NCBI GenBank assembly: GCA_011947345.1
Contig: JAAVTG010000614.1
Coordinates: 434,001 to 498,000, forward strand
DNA length: 64,000 nt
DNA from: Phytophthora quininea
Taxonomy: Eukaryota > Oomycota > Peronosporomycetes > Peronosporales > Peronosporaceae
Reading direction: 5' to 3'
Under the pieces are notes generated by a model, which was given only the letters and a program-made list of their open reading frames with translations, had not been told where the DNA came from and ran no database searches. Made by a program: the position numbers and the translations under genes. How positions within the stretch are numbered: position 1 is the stretch's first letter; the number at the start of each line of letters is the position of its first letter. This document shows positions 55,736 to 64,000 of this stretch, one piece after another.

Positions 55736-55755
55736 GAGATTGAAGAGATTGCAAT
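55704..55755 (+). repeat. 30-bp tandem duplication at the end of the hAT relic
   Basis: AGGAGATTGAAGAGATTGCA at 55704 recurs at 55734 exactly 30 bases later; 22 bases are identical. It duplicates the last codons and stop of the relic. Confidence 0.9.
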
Positions 55756-56043
55756 CATTGATTGTTCCAGATCGAAGCAGTCAATCAATAAAAATCTATA
55801 TTGACGGACCCCTGGAGAGAACCAACGATGCTACATCGATTGAAGCTGTATCAAGGAGACTAATAACTAATCGTTAAATAGACTACCTTCCTCTCTCTCA
55901 GGTCCAAGCATGAGCTTCTGCGAGAGGCAGTTGAGTGACCGACTCCTCAGCGTGACATTATAACATGTCAAGTAGAGACGTCGTTTTCGCTGTAGCGACG
56001 GTTGTGTTGCTGGCGATCAGTTCGCTGTCCTCGAGCTGAAGTT

Positions 56044-57625
56044 ATGGTCTGGAGCCGTGAGTTTGCTGTTCGCCAAAGATTACTGTTTGAGATATCATTT
56101 AGATATTACAGTTCTAAAAATATATAGGCACTGTTTTTTTGTCCTGACACACACCACCAGCCAATGCTGCCAAGCGCGGGCGCTGCGTGCGCTGCGTGCG
56201 CGCCTACCTCCTGCGAGCTCCTCCGTGCTGAGCGCCTTCTTCTCTTCACCTGCCGCCAACCGTAGAGCACGTCGCCAGCGCAGAGCCAAAACCAACGCTC
56301 CGTCCGCGCCTCACCCGCAGACTCGCTCTGTCCTTGCAGACATTGACACACTCTCGCGAAATGGACTAGCGCAGCGCGTGGAGATGCCGACGCAGCTGCT
56401 GCGACGAGTCTCCGCTGTGTTGAGCGCCCGAACGCACTCGCAGCTGGAAACGCTGCGTCAGAAGCACGTGGGGGACCCACGAAACTCTCGCAAGCTGCCG
56501 CTGGAAATGCACAAGACGCCGCTGGGCTGGACGATGGACAAGAGCCCACAGATCCCTGCTTATGCCTACGGACCGGCAGAGACGTTTGCCTTCTTGGGCT
56601 ACGAGATGGAAGGCACGTACGCCTGCACGCACGCGGTATTGTCCGAGCTGCAGAAGCGGCTGCCCGAGTTCAAGCCAAAGTCAGTGTTGGACTTTGGTGC
56701 GGGCCCCGGGACGGCGTCCTGGGTGGCCAAGGACTTTACGGAGAAACAGTGGAGAAATTTAGAATCGTAGAACCCAGTCAGTCCATGGTGGATGCGGCGG
56801 AAGTGCTGCTCGAAGATTTCCCAGGACTCAGTGTGCGCAGAAGTATCGCTGACATGACGAGGGATATTAATGCGGGCAACAAGTACGACCTCATTGTGGC
56901 TAGCTACGTGTTCTCGGACATCACCAACGACTTTGAGCGGGTGGCCACCACCTCGGCGTTGTGGGAACTGCTCAGTGAAGATGGATGTCTCGTCATCGTG
57001 GACAGGGAAGTTCGTGGGGTCGCACCACGTGCGGTCGGCGCGTCAGTTTGTTTTGGACTCGGTCGCTGAAGATGAAGACAGCAAGGAAGGCGTCCGCATC
57101 GTCGCACCGTGCCCGCATCACTTTGAAGTGCGTTCAATTTGCATTGCTGTCGATTATTTCTAGTCTCACTCTTGATTTTTATCATAGTGCCCAGCGGTTG
57201 GAAGCACGTGGTGCCATTTCGTGCAGCGCTCGCCTATTGTGGCGAAACCCCGTGAAGCGACGACGAAGCGCTGGCACGGACAGAAGGGCTCCAAGTTTTC
57301 GTACATGATCATGCAGAAGACTTGTAAGCAAAGCGATGAAGCCGTGAACGCAGAGAAGCAGCCAGTGGCTCGTATGCTTCGTGGACCCTTGCTAGCTACG
57401 CGTCATGTGCATCTCGATCTCTGCACCCCAGAGGTAAGCGAAGTTCTCGCATTGCAGCAGAATATCGTACTCATCATTTCTTTTTGGTTGTGACAGGGAA
57501 AGATAGAGCGGCGTAGTGTCACGAAGGGCAAGTCCATCCGTGAAGTGTATCGTGCATCTCGCAAGGCACATTGGGGCGCGCTGTGGCCCGCTGACGAGTC
57601 CAGTTGCCTAAAGAAGGACGAGTAA
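56044..57625 (+). CDS. Mitochondrial ribosomal small-subunit assembly protein, Rsm22/METTL17 family
   Basis: A methyltransferase-fold protein of the mitochondrial ribosome. Motifs: VLDFGAGPGTASW (SAM site), FRIVEPSQSMVDAA, LIVASYVFSDI, CLVIVDRG, APCPHHFECPA and WCHFVQR, whose cysteines fit the family's metal-binding set. Introns 57128-57187 (60 nt) and 57434-57496 (63 nt) have GT...AG ends. Breaks near 56743 (one A) and 57008 (one G). The 5' end is uncertain: an ATG at 56044 with a proposed intron 56057-56127 gives a basic, Arg/Ala-rich presequence only if one T is added in the T run near 56135. Conserved housekeeping gene. Confidence 0.83.
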
Positions 57626-57876
57626 TAGACGCGATCGCTTGCAGGCTCCACGATTGTTTAAAAAGTTTGTCTTTTTCTTGAGTTTAGCGCGTCCGTCAAT
57701 TGCTCCATCGCCTTGGCACTGCTGGTATTCTAGCTGCGAGTGTCCGCGTAATGCTTCCTTACCCCGCACTCCTCGCCGTCCTGCTCGTCTGCACTCACCC
57801 CAAGGTTACATCACAACGTGTTCACCAAAAGCTCCGGCTGCTTGACTGATGTATGTACCTCACTCTTCTTGGTCAT

Positions 57877-59217
57877 TTACTGCAGCTTGCTGGCAACAGC
57901 GTCCACGTGGGGCACGGTCGACAGCTTGCCGATGGTGGCCACAGAAGGAGTGGCCTTGATGGCCTTCTGGGCCAACTCCTGCAGTTTTGCGGCAGACACG
58001 CCCTCCACCAGTTCCGACGGGGACTTGGCAGCGAAGCCAGTGGTGGCCACCAGACCAATATGGTCGAAGGCACCAGCCTGCGTGCTGTACGTCTCGAAGG
58101 CCTCCAGCGCAGCGACAGTCTTGGCAGCCGCCAGCTCCTCCTTGGTGGCCGGAGCGGTGGCAGCCTTCTTGAGCTCAGCAGCGAACGAGTCCACAAGGGC
58201 GCCAGCCTCCGAGTGCGCGGCGTAGCCCGACAGACCCACGAGCGCGGCGTCGCTGTAGCTAGAGAGGAAGGCCGACGCCTTCTTGTTGTTGAGCCGCAGG
58301 CTCAGCAGCGCGCGCAGCACCTGCGAGGCGCCAAAGTCAGCAGACTCGCGGCCGACGGTGGGCAGAGCCACAGCAACGTGCGTGAACTTGGCGGCCTTCT
58401 TGACACGGGTCTCTCCGCCGACGTACTTGGCCTTAGCGCTGGCAGCCTTGCTGCCCTTGGCAATGGCACCAAAGTACTCGTTGGCCAGGTCAGTGAGTGT
58501 GCTGTGGGCGACGCCAGCGCCGACGAGCGCGGCGTTGGAGGCGTTCACGTACTTGTCGTAGAACGCCCAGAGCTGCTCGGGGCCGAGCGCCTTGAGGTTC
58601 TCTACGGCGTTGACCTCGCGGCCCAGCGCCACGTCGTCGTAGAAGGCAGCGGCGTGGACGTTGTCAATGACCGCGGCCGCGGCGTCGTCGTGGATGCGGT
58701 CAAACTCGGCCTGCACCAGCTTCTTCTGCTCGTCCACGTCGTAGAGTGCGAACTTAGGGGCGAGCGTCGTCTCGGCCAGGATCTCGGCCGCAGCCTCCAG
58801 CTGGTCGGGCAGCACGCTGACGCTGTAGTTGACGTGGTCACGGCCGGCCTGGGCGCGCACGACGCCGCCAATGGCCTCGATGTCGCGGTAGAGCTTGAGG
58901 TCAGAGCGGGCCTGCGTAGCGCGGAAGGCCATCTTGGCGAATAGCTGCGACACGCCAGCCGTGTCCTCCGTCTCGTCGCGGGCACCCGTGCTGAGCTGCA
59001 GGCCGATGGTGGCCACGGGGGCGGCGCGGTCGTCCGAGCCGAGCTTGAGGCCCGACGAGGCCGTGGACGTCGTAAGCTTGGGGGCCGCGGCCGGCTGCGG
59101 CACCGCCTTGGGCACGGACGGGAACTCCTCGCTCAGCGCCACGCTGGGCATGGCGCTGGCCTTGGTGAAGAGCGAGCGCGAGGCGCGCGAGAGCTTGGCA
59201 GGGGCGGACGCGAGCAT
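57877..59217 (-). CDS. QCR2: Complex III core protein 2 / M16-family subunit
   Basis: 446 residues, unbroken frame. The N-terminus MLASAPAKLSRASRSLFTKA is a mitochondrial presequence. The body has the M16 peptidase fold (GVVRAQAGRDHVNYSVSVLP; ETTLAPKFALYDVDEQKKLV), but at the usual HxxEH zinc site it reads LFAKMAFRATQARSDLK, without the His and Glu ligands. An inactive member is expected for the core 2 subunit of the cytochrome bc1 complex; the alpha subunit of the processing peptidase is the alternative. Ala-rich composition and strong codon bias suggest high expression. Confidence 0.82.
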   Translation of the reverse strand: MLASAPAKLSRASRSLFTKASAMPSVALSEEFPSVPKAVPQPAAAPKLTTSTASSGLKLGSDDRAAPVATIGLQLSTGARDETEDTAGVSQLFAKMAFRATQARSDLKLYRDIEAIGGVVRAQAGRDHVNYSVSVLPDQLEAAAEILAETTLAPKFALYDVDEQKKLVQAEFDRIHDDAAAAVIDNVHAAAFYDDVALGREVNAVENLKALGPEQLWAFYDKYVNASNAALVGAGVAHSTLTDLANEYFGAIAKGSKAASAKAKYVGGETRVKKAAKFTHVAVALPTVGRESADFGASQVLRALLSLRLNNKKASAFLSSYSDAALVGLSGYAAHSEAGALVDSFAAELKKAATAPATKEELAAAKTVAALEAFETYSTQAGAFDHIGLVATTGFAAKSPSELVEGVSAAKLQELAQKAIKATPSVATIGKLSTVPHVDAVASKLQ

Positions 59218-59411
59218 CGCTTCGAGGGTCGGGACTGCAGAGTGTGAAGCGCGAGGGGCCTACGTTTTGTGCGGCGGAGGCGAATCCAGCCACGGCATAC
59301 AAGAACGAAGTGAAACAGGACGTAGGTTTTTGGACCACCAAAACGATAGGATACTTGGACTCAGATCTGAGGCAAGAAACACCACAAGTCGACGTTGTTG
59401 GGAGCAACAAC

Positions 59412-60382
59412 TCAAAAGTAAATTGCCTCCATCATCGAGTGGAGTGGATCGTACGCTCCACTGACGTCCTGCGGAGTTTCGTGGGTAGTGCCTTCAACTT
59501 CCGTATCGTGGTCCTCGGGCTGGTAGAAATATTGGTGCTGATCCGATGTGATCCTTGCAGTTTTCACTGTTGGCGCTGTAACACCGGGGCCGAATCGCTT
59601 AAACTGACGGCTCCAATACGCCTGACAGCCAGTCAGATTACCACAGGTTAATGCTGCAAATGCACAATTACCAAGGAAATACGTAGAACTTGCCTCTGCA
59701 GAGTGATGCTGCTCGGCGCTGTTGAGTGGGGGCTGAGTCATGGTTGAGTTGTGCTTGCTTTCGTCAAGGTGGGATTGGGTCGGTGCTTCTAGCGAGGTCG
59801 TGCGTTTGGAATGGAATTGAGTAGCTCTGGCTGAGTCTGAAGAAACCAGTTCAGCCTCGTTGCGCACTGCCTTCATCGAAGCAGCACCATTAACAGCTCC
59901 GAATCGGAATCGATCCCACGAGGCCGGGGTTGTGCGCTGCTGCTTGCTCGGTTTAACCCGCTTACGCCTTCCTTGTGGATGATCTTCTTGGTTCTTGCGC
60001 TTTGGCCTCGAGTCTGCTGCCTTCTCATCAAAGTTCCTCCACACGCCAGTCTGTTGACCTTGCAGCTGTATCGGGGCCGAATCCCCGCGCTGGTCTCGTA
60101 GAAGTGAATTCTCCTGTGGTCCGATATGAGCTTGCTCACGTACTGAGGAAATGCACTGGGCACAGCTTCCAACAGCAATCCGCGACCAACAGCCTTGGCG
60201 GGGTCTTCTGTCGACTGCGGGTGCTTGACTTGGCGGAGGAACTGGTCCATCCGCTGTTGCTTGGCGTTCGTCTGGTGCGCTGTGAGCGTCTTGATGTAGC
60301 GGAGGATGTTGCTGTCCCCCGCCATGTCTGGGGGCTGAGCGCTCTCGCCAGGACACTCACGCTTGGCCATGTACCGCAGCAT
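59412..60382 (-). CDS. Protein with candidate PCNA-interacting box, otherwise unknown
   Basis: About 322 residues. Near the N-terminus (residues 42-49) QQRMDQFL fits the PIP-box pattern QxxMxxFL. The middle is basic (KRKNQEDHPQGRRKRVKPSK), likely a nuclear localisation signal, and the C-terminal half is polar. One break near 60077, at a G/C run, is fixed by one base. No catalytic domain is seen, so an intrinsically disordered nuclear protein linked to replication or repair is the inference. It is encoded just downstream of the RME-8-like gene on the same strand; the 5' end lies within about 90 bp of that gene's end. Confidence 0.55.
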
Positions 60383-60473
60383 CTTGGTGCTTTTCGTCTT
60401 TTGATTGGCAAGAGTGATGGTCTCACTTCAACTTCAACTTTATTATGAAAAAATGAAAAGCAAAAGAGACGAC

Positions 60474-63400
60474 TCAGTTGGGCTGTCTGCCAACGGGTTG
60501 GGTCAGTTGCCGAACCATTTCTTCGCCCCTTTGACTTGTGTCGGCTGTAGACAGCGGCAGCTCTTCGCCCGCGTCTTGAGATAGTGAGCGTTGTAAGCGA
60601 CGAAATGGGCGCCGCTGACGTCGGAGCCTTCCACGAATCCAGCAACGAGTATCGCCGCTCTGATGGTGCGCCACTTTGCAGACTCGCGTACGTTGTTGTC
60701 TCGGATGGAGCCTGATCCGTTGCCTGCGACCGTCGGGCGGTGGCTGTGGGCGGGTAGTTGCTGTTGACGGTGCTCACTGGCGGCATCTTACCCCCATTAG
60801 GACGGCGCCCATTAGTCGCCACGACATTCGCTGCAACGGCGACGGAGTCTGGGTCTGACGGCAGACTCCCACGTCGCGGTCGGCTCGCAAACACATCGGT
60901 GGCGTCTTCATCCTCCCCGTATTCCGCAGCCTTTCTAGAGTGATACTGGGAATCGATCGGCTCATATCGAGCTCCAAGTGTCGAGTACCGCACTGACGTG
61001 GGTGACGGGAGCGGTGAATGACTTACCATCGCCCCATTGTATCGGAAACTGCGTGGAGCAACCGCGTCTGCCACGTCCACATTGCCATCTTTGAAGTTGA
61101 TGCTTTTAGGAGGTGCTTGCACCGCGTCAATATCGATTTCTCGGTCCTCGATCTCGCCCAGGTCAATCCGAATGGAAGGTTCTCTCTCGCCGTCAACGTC
61201 GAAGCTTTTAATACTTGCGCCATCGCCAGTAATTGTACCCCGTTCTCGTGCCCCATCTACATCGAAACTCTGAGTGCTATCGACATTGGCAGAGTTCTTG
61301 GCCTTTGCATTCACCGATTTCCTCGTATCAGTGTTCCCGGTTAAAACCGAGCCACGCGTTATTGATTGTCTGCCTTCTAACGTGAAGTTGTGCCAGCGTC
61401 CCATGAAGCTCCGAGAGATCTGCTTTAGATGCGTCTCCTTAGGCTCCTCGGAGTGGATTATACGCAGCACACGATTAACATTCGAAAGCAGCGGTGCTTC
61501 TACTTGCTCTTTGTTTTCTACCATTCCTTCCAAGAAAGCCAACATCTGCGGATAGTATTTAAGATCCTTCAGATAATATTCTGGATCCTCTTTTGTCCCG
61601 TTCTCCATCAGTGCTGTGTTGCGAGCTTCCAGTACTCGTCGTAAGACTTTCACTAACGACGGAATATCCGGGTGCTGCATCGTGATACGACAAATAAGCA
61701 GCTCCACGAACTCCCTCGAGACAATTTCTGGAAACTGAACCATACGTCTAGCAATACGCAAGATACATCGGTACGGGAAACTAGTAACCAGATTTTCGTT
61801 GCAGTGTCGAACGAGCTTCACGATCTGCTCTGGCATGCGGCTGTTGGCGATCACTTCGTCAATATCAAGTGACGCTCGCAAAATATGTGTCATTGCCATA
61901 GTATACTTATCGATCTCGTCCGCAGTTTTCTTCAATGTATCTGGGGGATTTTGCAGATCAAAGCTCATCATCAGGTCGAGTTGCGTCCTCCAAAGCTGAA
62001 AGAGCAACTCGAGATTGTACGCTGGGTTGGTCAGTTTCTCAGGGTCTGGGCGAGATAAAAAGCGATCAATATAGAGTCCAGCCACAAAGTTGTTGGGAAA
62101 TCGAATGATATCTGTCTCGTCATCAAGTAGGACGGAGTCGCGCTTTGCAACAGACCTCTCCACTCGATTTCGGCAGATAATCTGGTCAAGCTTTTTACGA
62201 ACTACTGTCCGTCTGTGAGAGTTCCAGATAAGATCGCTCTTTTCATGATTATCGTCGAAAAACCGCGTCGCCTTGCTGGGATCGAGGTGGATTTGATACA
62301 CGATCGGATACGGGAGGAAACGGCACAAGTTGCTGTACATCCGCTCACGCAGCTCAAAGTCTTTTACTAATACTGCGTAGAGTACCTCAAATGCCGGTTC
62401 GCGCAGTGCTTCTGCTTTAAGAAATTGCTCGTGGAGGACGTGTTGCCTGGACTGAAGTGCGATCCCCAGAATTTCAACCCATTGTCCACTGACTTCGATG
62501 TATTGTGCGATCACTAAGCAGGTGTCACACAACTCAGCCAGACATGAGAGAGCGTAATATCCTTGCTCAAAGGTGAGATGATCGGTGATCACCTGGAGAC
62601 ACCACGTAAACTGACAGAAAGGCGCCAGCATCCGCTCCAAGTTGCATTCAAAGCCGCAAATTTTGTTTAGGATGAGCAGAGCAAGTTCCTGACGGTTCAA
62701 GTAGTCCACATTGCCAAACTCGGCGTCCATGGAATCGTTAGAGTCCGTTTTATCTGTCTTACCTTGGAATCCGTATGTCGAAAGAGAGCGACGAGACGAT
62801 ATTGAAACTGCTTTCGCCTTCTCATCATCACCATCAAACGGGAGAAGATATCTTCCTAGCGTGGAAACCGAAATGGAAGCACTCACAGCATCCTCGTCAT
62901 CAACATGCTGCTCGAGACAGTCCACAATGGCAGGTCGAAAAGCTGGCAAGTCGCAAAGAAGGCTTAAGCAGTCTAGCGCAGGCAATGTATCCGAATAAAT
63001 GCTGAGCTTCGGGTTCCTGTTCTCGTTCAAAAACAAGAACAACGACTCGATAAAGTCGACGGCAGTCGTTGGATACAGGATATCCTCCGTAATGGCTTGC
63101 GGATCATCTTCAGACTTTTCCAGCAAGACTAAAGGTAGATCCCGCCAACGAGCGGCTCTGTCTTCATACAATCATACATGTGGTTCGACGCAATTTCCAA
63201 AAACGAATGTCCGTCTCCGTTGGGGTCAGTACAGAACTCTTCGGTAAGCTGCGAAAGCTCATCTCGTGTACTGTCGTTCCAAATGCAAGTCGGTTCGCGA
63301 ATATCTGAGAGCAGAATCGTGCAGAAGTCGTGACCATTGGGCTTATCAAGACAATCCAAAAGTCCAGCGGAAGTAGGTTAGCAAGTGCGTCTAGTCCGGC

Positions 63401-64000
63401 CGAACGACTATTACCATCAGGACCGAGGGCTAGAGAGCGTAGAGCTCTGAATGCGCTTTCCAGCATTTCCCTTTCTTGCTTTTCAAGTGCAGTGACACTT
63501 GCTCGTGTTGTATCAATACCCGAGGAACTCTCAGCGGAAGCTAAAATCAAATACAGCCCCTTCCAAAACACACGCGATGAGGTCATGATTTGTTCTTGTA
63601 GATCGTGGTTTCGGCATAGGGTAGAAGCAATATCAAACGACATTTTTGGATATGCCACGGTTGGATGTTGGTGAATGAAAGAATGGCTTCGTCCAGAAGA
63701 GAGTATACACGCTCGGCATGTGTGAACTTACCGTCGCCATTTTGGGACGTATATTCTGTCGCAGTGAAGAATGACGTGTCGTCGTCGTCCGCCAAAGCAT
63801 CGAAATTAAACGCCTTCGACGTAGGTGCTTCGCTCATCGATCCGATATTAGACTTCATGAGTGAGTCCACACCTTCGTCAGAGTCAAGCAACAGTTTAAG
63901 AATGAAAAACATCGTCTCTTTGGCTGCCACATCGTGTCCAAACGCGTGTTCTTCGACCAAATCTAGAATAGCACTCCAACTTCCGTCGACTTGAACCAAA
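60474..64000 (-). CDS. RME-8/DNAJC13-like endosomal protein, C-terminal part (5' end outside window)
   Basis: About 1,170 residues of a giant protein whose N-terminus lies beyond the right edge. Armadillo-like helices run through most of it. Family-typical points are PTCIWNDSTRDELSQL followed by EPLVGGIYL, and later DLIWNSHRRTVVRKKL with NNFVAGLYIDRFLSRPD, the repeated W-N and (V)GG/AG-Y-L blocks of RME-8. The final 250 residues are disordered and Ser/Asp-rich. Breaks near 63660 (C run), 63353 (T run), 63138 (T run), each one base, and near 60620 (two bases). The J domain would be upstream. RME-8 controls endosomal sorting with SNX1 and retromer. The end at 60474 assumes the last break. Confidence 0.78.

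Noticed and set aside
57877..58944. Long open frame antisense to the complex III core protein gene
   Set aside because: A shadow of a GC-rich, Ala-rich gene; repetitive Gly/Val/Arg content and no homology to any family.
59412..60200. Extension of the RME-8-like frame to 60136
   Set aside because: It would run through the start of the next gene and changes to unrelated basic sequence; the alternative frame ending at 60474 keeps the Ser/Asp/Gln-rich composition.
1..64000. Programmed ribosomal frameshifting as explanation of the many breaks
   Set aside because: The runs differ in base and lack slippery heptamers or a common stimulator, and housekeeping genes are affected equally; run-length error is simpler.

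Overview
The window is nuclear DNA of an oomycete, most likely Phytophthora or a close relative. Evidence: a secreted protein with an RLLR...EER translocation region (52366-53173), FYVE proteins with a START-like N-terminus, oomycete-type ankyrin repeat proteins (CTTxAMDxAAxxGHLxVVxWLH), a match to the oomycete INR/FPR core promoter, introns of about 50-80 nt with GT...AG ends, and Mutator, Harbinger and hAT transposons. No rRNA, tRNA, CRISPR or prokaryotic signal was seen.

Layout. 1-10.2 kb: a partial DJ-1/PfpI protein, a small C2 protein and three START-like/FYVE paralogs. 10.4-20.1 kb: an acidic ankyrin-like protein, mitochondrial tRNA-modifying MnmG/MTO1 with two tiny introns, a small membrane protein plus three tandem small membrane proteins, two tandem TLC-domain (ceramide-synthase-like) genes with matching introns, and a small helical protein. 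20.2-26.7 kb: two inverted gene pairs, hydroxyacid dehydrogenases 139 bp head to head and secreted intradiol-dioxygenase-like proteins; each pair shares a near-identical internal tract that suggests gene conversion. A relic of a third dioxygenase follows. 27.6-38.2 kb: a secreted cysteine-rich protein, a head-to-head pair of large membrane proteins, an ankyrin protein and an old yellow enzyme. 38.3-46 kb: a transposon cluster with a complete Mutator element (9-bp target duplication, inverted repeats), a second SWIM-finger Mutator transposase, and a Harbinger transposase with a nonsense codon convergent with its Myb/SANT partner. 46.6-53.2 kb: a folate/biopterin transporter, two more ankyrin proteins and the RxLR effector. 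53.8-55.8 kb: transposon debris including a hAT relic. 56-64 kb: conserved housekeeping genes (Rsm22/METTL17-like, complex III core protein 2, a protein with a candidate PCNA-binding box, and the C-terminal part of the endosomal J-protein RME-8/DNAJC13).

Two themes dominate. First, almost every accessory gene has a local paralog, often in inverted orientation. Second, about thirty reading frames break in a way that is mostly repaired by one base in a mononucleotide run, in housekeeping genes as well as accessory ones. This looks like homopolymer sequencing or assembly error rather than mass gene death, so most broken genes are annotated here as single genes with their breaks listed.
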